DNA from: Microvelia longipes
Taxonomy: Eukaryota; Arthropoda; Insecta; Hemiptera; Veliidae
Length of the DNA stretch: 64,000 nucleotides
NCBI GenBank assembly: GCA_018340805.1
Contig: JACMZG010000032.1
Location: forward strand, 7,486,460 to 7,550,459
Reading direction: 5' to 3'
Below the pieces are notes generated by a model, which searched no databases, was not told the DNA's origin, and saw only the letters and a list, made by a program, of their open reading frames with translations. The position numbers and the translations under genes are program-made. This document shows, in pieces, positions 1 through 11,142 of this stretch. Every line of letters starts with the position of its first letter. The first letter of the stretch is position 1.

Positions 1-1650
1 CTTCTATATATAGTATTATTCTAAGGTTCTACCTTATGAATCCTAGTGTGCAGGTATTTTGCATCTAATCCAAAGAAACAACACGTGCCCAACTTGCTGA
101 CTAAGGTTTCCTGCTCCCAAAATCATATGGCTGAGACATGCATATATTTTTGCTACTATTGAGGGTTCTAAATTTCGCCTAAACCCAGGTTCAATTCTGT
201 TTGTACCAGTGTAGTCGTACATAAAATTTAATATGCAACAGGGATGTGTCTACGACAGAGCATGCTGGACCCGCACAGCGTTCCACATCTGAACCTGAGT
301 CCGCATTTCGGATCTGGTTTTGGATTTCATTCGGTTCATCCCCAGGTTGGCAACACTGAAAGCCGTTGTTTTGAGGGGTTCCCAGGGAAAAATTTTGCAT
401 CTGCCGCCATCTTGTATAGCTCTGTGATATAGCATTTAATTTTTTTTTACGTTTACCATAAATTTAGTGAAAGTGCACATTTTTGGAGGATCACTAAACT
501 TGCATCCAGCCTATGAGGTTCAAGTAAACAAACTCGGCTGAAGATGAGATGATCTGCACCGTGATCAGCTGCTGAACCACGGGACTCGTGAACGCGTCTT
601 CGGTCAGCTAAGTGCACTAAAATATTGGCCAAACTTATACAATGTTAAGGCTCCTTAGAGTACTTATTCCAATATATAATTGGTACCTTCTTATAGACTA
701 GGACTTATATTTAAATGTTTATAAATCTAATATATAACCTGCTCTTACTTATGCTACTTGGTTTCCTGTATTATTATTATTGTGCTTCCCATCATTGTAG
801 TTACAGTCAGGCGCAAGCCCCTGCCGCTACAGGCATGCAAGATTTCAGCTCACGAATTATCTCCCTCACCAAACCTCGAGAGCTAACTAGCTTTACATCC
901 CTCGGCATATAGGCTTCGGGAGCCAATGAAGTTTCCTCATTCGGCTTTGCCTCAGGGACTTTTCTTTCATACCTCCTGGCAAAATTACTTTAAGTTGAAA
1001 GTAAGACCTGACTAAATGAAGACTTTGTTCACTGATATAACTTTATTAGTTGAGAACCCGAGGGTTGAGAGCAGCGTGTCCCGCCAGCTGATAACGTTAT
1101 GCCTCTGGAAAATCTTCCAGAAGTATTCTTATCCAACAGCAAGTATCGACTGTAGCTGATGGTTCAATTCACATAAAATGGCTTCTGGACATAGCTTGTA
1201 TATTATTGAATGTTTAAAGCTCGTTTTAATAAATTTAGACTCAATGCTAGAAGAAGAAGAAGATATTCATCAATATGAGATGAGGAGAGGTTGTGACGTC
1301 ACACTACCAACCATATAACTCAATAAAACATATCGAGATCCTAGTGCTGTGGAAATCAAAAGATAAAATTCCCGACTATTTATATAAGAGCACTAAACCC
1401 TTAAAAATGCTTAAACCAAGTTAAATAATTTTTATTGCTTAATCCCATGAATTATTTAATTTAAATTTAAGTAAATTATATTTTGTTTTTGACTAAAGTA
1501 AGAATTTCTTGTAAATTGCATATTAATGAATCTTACCAAAAGCCACTTGCGCGGTAAAAAAAAACTTCCCTCCAAATCATATCAGTTTTGGTTGGAGACG
1601 GTCATTAGCGTTTCAAAGTGAAGTTGCTAAGTTGGCAATACTAAAGGGCC
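1..1650. other. Non-coding upstream stretch with repeat fragments
   Basis: No coding region is supported here; the short open frames have no recognisable domain. Bases 1-30 match the end of a fold-back repeat seen again near 43330-43360. Bases 48-100 resemble part of the SINE described at 10538-10833 (shared CATCTAATC and AACAACACGTGCCC). Bases 225-245 and about 800-985 carry pieces of the repeat family seen complete at 24.9, 33.1 and 35.0 kb (TTCAGCTCACG, ATCTCCCTC, GAAGTTTCCTC). Bases 1131-1175 match one arm of a hairpin near 44080. Confidence 0.6.
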
Positions 1651-2120
1651 TTATTTAAATTAAGAGACAATCATCAGCTTCTTCTCCTTGGCGGAACAAG
1701 TTGTATAGCTTCTTTTACTATATTTGAGTTATCAAACAATTCAGGTGTTCGTGGAAATTGATCATAACAGATTGTAGCAGTTGTCATAATTGCAGCAATT
1801 TTACTTACCTCCATAGATCCAGGAGTATATAATAATAATAATAATAATAACCATTTATTATAGCAAATACAAAAATTATAGAATACATCTTATCTTGTAA
1901 AAAATATACATAATTTTACTCTTAAATTTTACTTTCAATTCATAAAAATTATAAACAAAAATATTTCTGTATAAATCGGCCTAAGCCGTGGTCAACTGAG
2001 ATCCAGGAGTAAACACAAGAAATAAATTAATAAAATATTCAACACTACCTCTAGTTGAATCACTTTTCTGGCATGCCGCCAAGGAGAAGAAGCTGATGAT
2101 TGCCTCTCAAATTAAATAAT
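1651..2120. repeat. Fold-back element with about 45-bp inverted ends
   Basis: Arm 1651-1694 is the near-exact reverse complement of 2076-2120; both contain the AATCATCAGCTTCTTCTCC / GGAGAAGAAGCTGATGATT block. This is the shape of a non-autonomous DNA element. It contains no coding frame. A LINE 3' end (1828-1998) has inserted inside it, so the fold-back is the older of the two. The superfamily is not determined, because I cannot see a clear target duplication outside the arms. Confidence 0.6.
1828..1998 (-). mobile_element. 5'-truncated LINE 3' end with 13-bp target duplication
   Basis: The insert is bounded by a perfect direct repeat AGATCCAGGAGTA (1815-1827 and 1999-2011). Read on the minus strand it runs from a GCCGT/GGC-containing segment to AATAAATGG followed by a TTA repeat, a common 3' end of CR1/Jockey/I-type LINEs. 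A related 3' end lies at about 55530-55640 (minus), sharing the CCACGGCTTAGGCC-like block and AATAAATGG. Only about 170 bp remain, with no coding part. Confidence 0.7.
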
Positions 2121-2275
2121 TTTATGATTTTTCGAAATTGTTGCTCAGTCATTATGACATCATTGCTGTTTAATGACGTCATAAAAAATATTTTTCGAAT
2201 AGCACAACTACACCTATAGACTAATTTTTGTGCGGAGGAGTGCGTAACAGCAAAATACATTGGGAGCTACGATAA
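2101..2275 (+). repeat. Fragment of dispersed family A (5S-composite repeat)
   Basis: This stretch has the order of blocks found in the other copies: ATGATTTTTCGAAATT, then TTTAATGACGTCATAAAAAA, CGAATAGCACAACTA, a CTATAGACT block, and TACATTGGGAGCTACGATAAC. The same blocks occur in order at 23700-23825 and 50285-50430. The minisatellite begins exactly at the GGGAGCTACGATAAC block. Family A is non-coding. Confidence 0.7.
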
Positions 2276-4053
2276 CAACACACATATCGAGTGTTGATAA
2301 CAGCAAACAAAAATTACATTGGGGCTACGATAACAACACACATATCGAGTGTTGATAACAGCAAACAGCTACGATAACAACACACATATCGAGTGTTGAT
2401 AACAGCAAACAAAAATACAAGCTACGATAACAACACACATATCGAGTGTTGATAACAGCAAACAAAAATACATTGGGAGCTACGATAACAACACACCATA
2501 TCGAGTGTTGATAACAGCAAACAAAAAACATTGGGAGCTACGATAACAACACACATATCGAGTGTTGATAACAGCAAACAAAAATACATTGGGAGCTACG
2601 ATACAACACATATCGAGTGTTGATAACAGCAAACAAAAATACAAGCTACGATAACAACACACATATCAGTGTTGCAGCAACAAAAATACATTGGGAGCTA
2701 CGATAACAACACACATATCGAGGGTTGAAACAGCAACAAAAAATACATTGGGAGCTACGATAACAACACACATATCGAGTGTTGATAAACAGCAAACAAA
2801 ATACATTGGGAGCTACGATAACAACACACACATATCGAGTGTTGATAACAGCAAACAAAAATACATGGGAGCTACGATCGAGTGTTGATAACAGCAAACA
2901 AAAATACATTGGGAGCTACGATAACAACACACATATCGAGTGTTGATAACAGCAAACAAAATACATTGGGAGCTACGATAATAAACACACATATCGAGGT
3001 TGATAACAGCAAACAAAAATACATGGGAGCTACGATAACAACACACATATCGAGTGTTTGATAACAGCAAACAAAAATACATTGGGAGCTACGATAACAA
3101 CAACACATATCGAGTGTTGATAACAGCAAAACAAAAATACATTGGGAGCTACATATCGAGTGTTGATAACAGCAAACAAAAATAGATTGGGAGCTACGAT
3201 AACAACACACATATCGAGTGTTGATAACAGCAAACAAAAATACATTGGGAGCTACGATAACAACACACATATCGAGTGTTGATAACAGCAAAACAAAAAT
3301 ACATTGGGAGCTACATAACAACACACATATCGAGTGTGATAACAGCAAAAAAAAAATACATTGGGAGCTACGATAACAACACACACATATCGAGTGTTGA
3401 TAACAGCAAACAAAAATACATTGGGAGCTACGATAACAACACACATATCGAGTGTTGATAACAGCAAACGCTACTAACAACACACATATCGAGCTACGAG
3501 CTACGTAACAACACACCATATGATGTTAACAGCAAACAAAAAATACATTGGTAGCTACGTATAATAACAGCACACATAGCTACGATAACAACACACATAT
3601 CGAGTGTTGATAACAGCAAACAAAAATACATTGGAGCTACGATAACAACACACATATCGAGTGTTGATAACAGCAAACAAAAAAATACATTGGGAGCTAC
3701 GATAACAACACACATATCGAGTGTTGATAACAGCAAACAAAAATACATTGGGAGCTACGATAACAACACACATATCGAGTGTTGATAACAGCAAACAAAA
3801 ATACATTGGGAGCTACGATAACAACACACATATCGAGTGTTGATAACAGCAAACAAAAATACATTGGGAGCTACGATAACAACACACATATCGAGTGTTG
3901 ATAACAGCAAACAAAAATACATTGGGAGCTACGATAACAACACACATATCGAGTGTTTATAACAGCAAACGAGTCGATGATAACAGCAAACAAAATACAT
4001 TGGGAGCTACGATAACAACACACATCGAGGGTTGATAACAGCAAACAAAAATA
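2256..4053. repeat. 58-bp minisatellite, about 30 imperfect copies
   Basis: The unit contains GGGAGCTACGATAACAACAC, CATATCGAGTGTTGATAAC and AGCAAACAAAAATACATT. In the cleanest stretch (3600-3960) the period is 58 bp. Many copies carry single-base losses and partial units, which breaks any frame. Long open frames on the minus strand here are a by-product of the repeat, not genes. The unit overlaps in sequence with the GGAGCTACGATAAC block of dispersed family A next to it. Confidence 0.9.
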
Positions 4054-4260
4054 AACGGCGTTGTCAGTAACATAGGGGTCATAGAACTAGAACAGTATCA
4101 GATTCCTCAAAGAACTGAGACATCACCAATATATTTTAAGGCGAATAGTGTGCTGAAAGACCTGGGCATAGCATATGAGTTCTGTGATGACGCAGTTTTA
4201 TTTTTTGAGAGATCTGACTGGGACAAAGTTTATGAAAAGGCAACAAAGGTTTACACCTGA
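4039..4260 (+). pseudogene. Unidentified coding-like fragment before the LINE
   Basis: The frame is open from after a stop at 4036-4038 to TGA at 4258-4260, about 73 codons, and has protein-like composition in its last 65 codons (for example VIELEQYQIPQRTETSP and DLGIAYEFCDD). There is no ATG near its start, the first codons lie in minisatellite sequence, and no acceptor site is convincing. It ends about 36 bp before the target site of the downstream LINE, so it is unlikely to be part of that LINE. I do not recognise the family. It may be a leftover of another mobile element or of a host exon. Confidence 0.3.
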
Positions 4261-4464
4261 TCGGTTAGTGGTTTCATTCGAGCTTACTCTATCTATACTC
4301 TATCTGGGAGGTTGCATCGTGGTTACAAGCTAACCACACGTTTTTCTCTGTGTCAATCTTGTTTTTTTCATTTTTGTAATTCTGAACAGATTTCTATTTG
4401 TAGTTTACTATTAATTTTGATCATTAATTAAATAAAAATCATATAAACTGTGCGTGAGTTCCGA

Positions 4465-5323
4465 ATGAACGATACTGATTCAAAGAAACGAAGCCGAAAC
4501 CAGCGGTCTCCAGAATTCAGTCCGGAACAAAGGAACGAGTGTAAAAGAATAAAAGAACAGCAATTAAGTTCAATAAACTATTCGGAAAAGTCATTAAAAA
4601 TGACTGGAAATAATACGGGAAGTGGTGAAAATTCGCTATCGACAGAAATCAATTGCTTGGAGCTGTCACAGCAGGGGCTCTCTTGGACGCCCTCACAGCT
4701 ACTTTAAGCCAGGTTTATGTTACTAAAACTGAGGTTGAGGGTAAGTACCAACAATTAACTAATCAAATTACTCATATTAGCAATGAAAAAGATCGACGCC
4801 TGAACGATTTGGAGGATAGATCTCGCAGGAACAATCTGATATTTAAAGGCCTATTAGCGGCATCAAATAAAGACTGTGCTAGCAGTATTACTAAGTTTTT
4901 GGCAGAACACCTTCAAGTTACAGATGTAATAATTAATAGAGCGCATTTTTTGGGCAAAACTAAGCTTATAATTGCACATATACCAAGAGATGCCGACATC
5001 AATTTGATACTTGAGAATTGTAACAAACTGGCGGGAAAAGCAATTTTGCCATTAGCAGAGATTACTGCTGGGATACAAGAAGCAAAAGAAACTTTTTTCT
5101 TGCACTACGCAAGGAGATAAGAGCAAAAAACCCTAATGTTAGTGTCAAAATAGTTAGAAACTACTCTATAATACAAAACAAACGATTTGATCTATCAAGC
5201 AATTTTGATCTTCTTTGCGATGAAGAGGATAAGGCTCCTATTCAAGAACTTAGTAAATTAGTTGGGCAGGATATGACAGAAGGCTTCCACAGAATAATTG
5301 AAAACTGGAACTCAAATAAATGA
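4465..5323 (+). pseudogene. LINE ORF1 (nucleic-acid-binding protein), frameshifted
   Basis: ORF1 proteins coat the element RNA and act as chaperones. The first frame starts at ATG 4465 with a Lys/Arg/Ser-rich N-terminus (DSKKRSRNQRSPEFSP). A first shift near 4655-4665 moves to the frame that carries a coiled-coil stretch and the signature LEDRSRRNNLIFKGL, typical of L1-like ORF1 proteins and of the Jockey-superfamily ORF1 relatives. A second shift near 5090-5115 restores the C-terminal part (EIRAKNPNVSVKIVRNYS and onward), which ends at TGA 5321-5323. Total length would be near 285 residues. The assignment as ORF1 is firm; function in this copy is lost. Confidence 0.8.
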
Positions 5324-5350
5324 CGGAAACCTGGAAAAAGCAGATATGGG

Positions 5351-8300
5351 TTGAAGAAGCAGGCACCGATAGGATTAAAATATAGAAACCAAGCTAGTCA
5401 GTGTGAGGTTGAAGCAGCTATTACCTTAATTGTATATAATATTGGGGGTTTAAAGTCAAAAATTAAAAATAGATTTTTTGTAAATTATTTGAAACAATCA
5501 GATGTCTTTGTTCTTTCAGAAACTCATATATCCACAGAACATGACCAGGTCTCCTCTATTGAACGTATCTTTGATGGCTACTCTCTCAGATGGATTAATG
5601 CTATTAAAAAGCACAATCATGGAAGAGCAAGTGGAGGGATGTTGATAGGCATCAAGGGTACGCCCGATAGAATAGAGCTGGGCAGGGAAAGGGAGCTCGA
5701 CATAATCAAAATACACTATGAGGACGTAGGTCAAACAGTCATACTATTACCAGTATATATTAATGTCAATAACTGGGAGAATGACTTTAACAAAGTAAAA
5801 TCATTTCTTGACTTAAACTCATGTAATGTTATTGTATAGGAGACTGTAATGTACGGGTCGGAGAGGAGCAGGTGATTCCAGAAGAGCTGTTAGATGCTTT
5901 AAATAATTGTGTTTGAGTGCTCACAGAGTTTCTAGAGATAAAAAGTGTAACACTAGAGGTAAAAAATTCTTGGAACTCTGTGAGGACTCAAATATGATTA
6001 TTATGAATGGTAGAACAAGCGGTGATAATGAGGGACATTTTACATTTGTTGGGCCGATGGGCTCTTCAGTAAATGATATATGTGCTATTGAAACAGGGGC
6101 AATGGATAAATTATAAATTTTAAAATTGCGTCACAAATCTTCTCGGATCACATGCCTCTTGAGCTAGAACTGGTGTCTCCTTTCTCTGGTAATAATAGTG
6201 AAATGTACTCTCAGCCACTTCTGCCTAAGCTACATTGGACCGAGAAGGATGAGATTGATTTTAATTTAAAAATGCAATATTGGGAAAAGGAAAAGGGTAA
6301 TAAAAATAGCATAGAAGTATATGCTAAATCTATTATTAATTCTATTTATGCATGCTCTGAATCAGGTAACCAAGCAGTTAACCTTAATAACACAAAAGTT
6401 TGCATGGCAAAACAACCATGGTATGACTATGATTGCAAAAAAGCTAGGGATAAATCCTATAGAGACTTAACATATGGAGGAAACAGAATACTGTTTTAAT
6501 AGAACAAAATATATTGAGGCAAATAAAAGTTATAAACACATTTGTAAAGTAAAGGAGTTAGAATTTGATCAAATGGTAGTAAATAAAGTGTCTTGTGTGA
6601 GGGAGCCAAGAGAGTTTTGGAGCTTTGTTAAAACATTAAAAAAAACTTATACAAGGGTTAACCCTATTGGAGCTAATCAATGGTATAGACATTTTAAAGC
6701 TCTCTTGAACCCCCCACTCCTCTCAAATCCTCCTTCATATGCTGAACCTCTTATAATTAACACTAAACTTGATTGCCCTTTTACACTGGAGGAAGTAAAA
6801 AGTGCCATCAAGAAGTCTAAATTAAATAAAGCACCGGGTTATGATAGAGTGCCTTTTGAGTTCTTTAAAAAAAGTCCTACTAATTTTATTCAGCAGTTAA
6901 CCAATTTATTTAATTTAATGTGGAAGGAAGGGAAAGTACCAAAATCACTCAAAAAATCAATTATATTTCCAATATTTAAGAAAGGAGATTCATCAATAGT
7001 AGAAAACTACAGAGGAATTTCCTTCTCAATACAATCCTTAAGTTGTTTTCAGCAGCCTTTTAAGTAGGCTCGAAGAATTTATTGTGAAGAAGAAAGTAAT
7101 TGTCGAGAACCAAGCTGGCTTCCGTTCAGGTTATTCTACATATGATAATATCTTCAACTTGGTAAGTATAATTAAAATTAAAACCATGGGTAAAGGGAAA
7201 AAAGTGTATTGTCTATTTATTGATTTAAAAGCAGCATTTGACTGTGGATAGGAAGGCTCTAATTTGTAAGTTGTTAAGTATAGGTCTGTCAACCAAAATG
7301 GTTACAATGCTCAAAAGCCTACTTACAGAAACAGAGTCTTGTGTTTGGTGCTGTGGGGATGTCACTGAGTGCTTTGAAAGTAGTGTAGGGCTGAGACAGG
7401 GTTGTTTGCTTTCGCCAACTTTGTTTGCTTTATTTATTAATGATTTAATTGATAATCTAAGGGGTGGGGTGTGGATAGATAAACTAAATATTAAAGCATT
7501 ACTTTACGCAGATGACTTAGCAATTTTGGCGCCAGATGCTGTTACTCTAAAGAATATGATTTTAGACTTAGAAAAATATTTCAGCACTTGGAATCTCACA
7601 GTTAATACATCAAAAAGCAAGGTCATGGTGTTTGGCACCAAAGGAGGTAAACTAGCAAAATATGAGAAATGGTGGTACAAAGGTGAAAAGTTGGAAGTGG
7701 TCAAAAACTATAAATATCTTGGTATCACCATTGACTCGAATCTTATCTTGCAAAAGCACTTTGGTGACAGACTCACTGCAGCAAAATTTGCTATTAATAA
7801 TGTCTGGGGAGCTTTCTTTTCAAAAAACAACATCTCCTTTGAAGCTAAAATGAAAGTTTTTAAAGCAGTCCCACAGGCTATTATTACATATGGTGCCCAG
7901 GTATGGGGTTTTAAGCATTATAGCCAACTTGAAGTATTATTAAGATACTTTATCAAAAAACTTTTTTGCCTTCCTATGAACACTCCAAATTATATATTGA
8001 ATTGGAGACAGGCCTACCACCTATACATACAACAGCCTTAAAAATACACTTTGATTATGTATATAAAGTCCTCAAAATCCAAAGGATAGATTGCCCAATT
8101 TGCTTGCCAAGGAAATAATCAAGCGAAAAGTGTTTTGGGTAAAAGAATGGGAACATCTATTTAATATGCATGGCATGAATTTAACACCAAATTACTTTTT
8201 GGAAGTGGAGGAGCTTCCAAAAGCATTTAACCAAATTTTGGCCAAGGTACAAGTGGCGGCACGAGAGAAACCTTCAGTTATGCTAAGAATGCAAAAATAC

Positions 8301-8641
8301 ATAACTTTTATTTCGATTTGGTTCAAGGCTTACCCCCACCAAAATATTTAAACATAGTCAAGGACAGACAAATTATCAGCTGGATTATGAAAGCCAGAGG
8401 GCAGTTGTACAAATTAAACCTCACTTATGAAAATAGTGACGTGTCATGTAAGCTATGTGATAAGGAGGATACAGAAGATAATCCCCACTTTATAGCTTTA
8501 TGCCCTGCCTTGTCTGACTGTCGCAGACTGCATTTAAGACAGCCAGTACTCACACAGAAAATTATTATGCTCTACTTCGACCCAATACAGCTACAGAATG
8601 TGAAAAACTTGCTCTCTTTACAAAAAATCTTTGGGGCCTAA
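5351..8641 (+). pseudogene. LINE ORF2: endonuclease-reverse transcriptase, broken
   Basis: ORF2 would nick target DNA and reverse-transcribe the element RNA. Visible parts, in order: APE-type endonuclease (VYNIGGLKS near 5430, SETHIS near 5517, GDCNVRVG near 5839 just after a stop, SVNDICAI near 6070); RT fingers/palm (APGYDRVPFEFF, IFKKGD..VENYRGIS to about 7020; AGFRSGYSTYDNIF; FIDLKAAFD near 7220; GLRQGCLLSP; catalytic YADD at 7505-7516; YLGITID near 7717); and a C-terminal Cys/His motif CKLCDKEDTEDNPHFIALC near 8449. At least six frame breaks or stops separate these blocks (near 5838, 5915, 6112, 6490, 7030, 7240 and 8040). Length and order match an intact ancestor of about 1,100 residues. 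Confidence 0.88.
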
Positions 8642-8706
8642 GATGTAAATTGATCTCTGCTGAAAGAGCCGTCTTTCAATGACACAATTTATTTATTTAA
8701 TCATTC

Positions 8707-8749
<43 letters not shown>

Positions 8750-8927
8750 GTACTTATGTATAAGCTGATCCCTTATGTAATAATAATTAAGTAACCAGCA
8801 ACCCTCCTCCTGACGTCCAACATATGGACCTGGAGTAGGCTGTTTCTTGATTTTTAATCAATTGTAAGAAAAATATTATTTTTGTACAAATAAACAGTAT
8901 TCTATTCTATTCTATTCTACTCTATCT

Positions 8928-10522
8928 AAGCGAAGATAAGACTAATTATATTGCATTCATAAAGCTAAAGCTGGGAAACTGCAGAAGAAAGGTCTAGTCA
9001 TTCATTTATGCGATGTTCAATAGAAAATGGGAACACATTGTATAACATCTGTTTTGATACTTAGAGGAAAATAATTCACTCTACTTCATCTAACAACCAA
9101 TATTGCGACCACACTCATAATATTTTTTATAATTTCTTTTGTTGTTCCTCATATTAATATTAATATTAATAGTAAGGTTGGGCACTAAGAGGAATAATAA
9201 CTACTACTGTCTACTAATTAATATATTTCGCCCCCTACCTCAAAAAACACACAAAAACACACACAACAGAAACCTTTGTGAAAACTATTTAGGAAGACTT
9301 AAAAACACCTGAAACAGATAATTCCGATGACAGCCCAGTTTGGGTTTTTTGCAAACACAATACTTTTTTTCATATCCACGGTATAAGTAAGGAAAAGTAA
9401 AAATAAAGGAGAATCCATCACAAAACACGTCAAAAACAAACTGCGCTTGCTCGGTGCGAACTGCGCATGCGTACAATCAATAAATTTACTACGAAAGTCC
9501 TACATTTAGAGGCAAACTTACCTCCTCTTGGTTCTTGTTTTTTTGTTAAGCGAGAAGGTTATTAGGATAAAGTAAAGAATAGTATCCTTTCTTTTTTTAA
9601 CTTTTTTAGGTATATTAATTGACTTAGCAAACACCAAAAGCTACCAAAATCAAGACAAAGGACAAAGCCCGAGTGACAAGCACAGATGAATACAGAAATC
9701 ATACTTTCTTATAAATACCTATTACTATCTATATCTATTTTATATCTATTTATATGCAGCTAATCGCCACATATTTCATATGAGCTGTAAAGTTTAACAC
9801 TCCTTTGCGGAAGTGGATATATATCTTAAACATGTAAATACTGGAATACTAATATGTCATAATTTCCTAATAATATAATGATCTCTTGAAAATAAGAATG
9901 TACAACTACATGATTTACAAATGATCTTTAAAAAAAATAATGTACAACCTAAATGGCAAAATTAAGACAATAACATTGTTAAATCTGTATTATAAAATTT
10001 ATGATACCAAGCGCCTGTAGTACTACGTGGAGCAGGTGCTCTAAATAAATGTATATACAAAAAAAGCACAGATGAAAGTTGAGGAGCAAACTCTACTTAT
10101 CCTTTGTCACATAACTTGCCTTTTTAACTTTGCTCCTATTCCTCTATCTCATACAACGTCCATAGGGACAGAAAACTTGTTTAATGCGTCTTTCCCTTTA
10201 TTCAAGATCCTTGTAAGAAAATGTTGAGGTTTTACACTTGTTTTACGTTGTAGTCTAAAAGTTGTATTACATCGCTCGGTATAATAAAGTACTGGTTATT
10301 GCATTACATGCAAGCATTGAAGGTTTAAGTTCAGTGTTTCAAACCTAATCATGAGGTAGACCAAGTAATGTCTCCTTAAACTTTGCGTAATCATGAGCGA
10401 GCAAAGCAAGTATGAAATTGTGAGGATAAGGTCAGAGGTACCCCGTACCTGAATTTCACTTATACCGTCTCATTTACATGGTGTTTTTTATAGCCACACT
10501 CGTACTAAATTACTTACGTTAT
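8928..10522. other. Non-coding stretch with repeat fragments
   Basis: No gene is visible. Bases about 9150-9240 carry the GGGCACTAAGAGGAATAA ... ATTTCGCCCCCTACCTC end of the fold-back family seen at 34115-34560. Bases about 9285-9412 are the 3' third of family A (AAAAACACCTGAAACAGATA, CAAACACAATACTTTTT, GAGGAAAAGT-like end). Bases about 10370-10455 resemble the GAGCGAAGCGAG ... GGTACCCCGTACC end of the 5S-composite repeat. Confidence 0.6.
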
Positions 10523-10537
10523 AAGCTTATTACTTTA

Positions 10538-10833
10538 GTAATAGTAATAGTAATATGGGGGGAATGGTAGTAACTACCAGGCAAGTAGGCCACGTTGTTG
10601 GGCCCTTTTTGACAGCTCCCTAAGATAGTGTTCTACTCCTTTTAATTTCAAGTGTAGGTATATTTCATCTAATCTAGACAGAAGAGCCGTGAATTTCTAT
10701 GGTTCCTCTCATGCTTTTTCAAGCAATCATAAATATTTTCACTGACTCTTATAGTCTAGTGAAAACTAGGAACAACACGTGCCCTCACTGTATTGGCCGC
10801 ATACCTTTAACCACTACACCACGAGTGACTCCC
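10538..10833 (-). mobile_element. tRNA-derived SINE with LINE-like 3' tail
   Basis: It is flanked by a perfect 15-bp direct repeat AAGCTTATTACTTTA (10523-10537 and 10834-10848), the mark of LINE-driven insertion. On the minus strand the element starts GGGAGTCACTCG and then has a clear Pol III A box, TGGTGTAGTGG, in tRNA-like context; a B box is not obvious. The 3' end (GGGCCCAACAACGTGG ... CCCCCCATATTACTATTAC) matches the end of the LINE fragment at 60328-61058, including a TTA/ACT-type repeat tail. The SINE probably uses that LINE's machinery. It lies inside a piece of 5S-composite repeat and is therefore younger. Confidence 0.88.
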
Positions 10834-10848
10834 AAGCTTATTACTTTA

Positions 10849-11142
10849 CGTTATAAGCAATTTAACTAAGTTTTGTTTCAATACGGCAAGTACGTCTAAG
10901 GTTTTTGTTGTATCATAAAAGTTAAGCAGCATTGAACGGGGTCACTGCTTGGATGGCGACCGCTGGGAATAACGAGAATGTTTTTACTGTATGAGGACAA
11001 GCAAAGTGAGTCTGAAGACCAACTGCACTATACATTTGGTGATTTCCTTATGTATGGGACGAGTGAAGCGAGTTCGAAGCAGGGAGGATGAGCGTAGCGA
11101 GTCCGAGGTGATGAGGAAAAGTTCCGAGGTTCCCCGCTTGTT
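10849..11142 (+). repeat. 5S-composite repeat, copy with 5S rRNA-like core
   Basis: Bases about 10918-10975 read AAAAGTTAAGCAGCATTGAA then CTTGGATGGCGACCGCTGGG, closely resembling the A-box to C-box internal control region of eukaryotic 5S rRNA genes (AAGCAGCGTCGGG ... GGATGGGTGACCGCCTGGG). The rest is non-ribosomal: a leader with TTTCAATACGGCAAGTACG, and a 3' part with repeated GACGAG(C/T)GAAGCGAG blocks ending GATGAGGAAAAGTTCCGAGG. It is not a functional 5S gene because the first 45 bases and the last part are missing. Relatives are at 22.7, 40.8, 49.9 and 56.2 kb. Confidence 0.75.

Larger units (their letters stand above)
4306..8917 (+). mobile_element. Near full-length, decayed non-LTR retrotransposon (CR1/L2-like group)
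   Basis: The order is 5' leader, ORF1 (coiled-coil/RRM type), ORF2 (endonuclease, reverse transcriptase, C-terminal zinc motif), then a 3' UTR with a run of 37 A (8712-8748), an AATAAA-like signal near 8890 and a tail of ATTCT repeats (about 8899-8917). The 10-bp repeat TACTCTATCT at 4296-4305 and 8918-8927 is a likely target duplication. Short-repeat tails and an APE-type endonuclease place it in the Jockey/CR1 superfamily; CR1, L2, Crack or Daphne clade cannot be separated by eye. Frameshifts and stops in both ORFs make it inactive. Confidence 0.85.

Noticed and set aside
2325..3806. Many Cys/Tyr-rich minus-strand open frames up to 215 codons
   Set aside because: They are translations of the 58-bp minisatellite, broken and rejoined by indels, with no start, domain or composition of a real protein.
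8712..8748. Poly(A) run as the true 3' end of the LINE
   Set aside because: LINE-like 3'UTR continues for about 170 bp after it to an AATAAA and ATTCT repeats next to the target duplication, so the run is internal.
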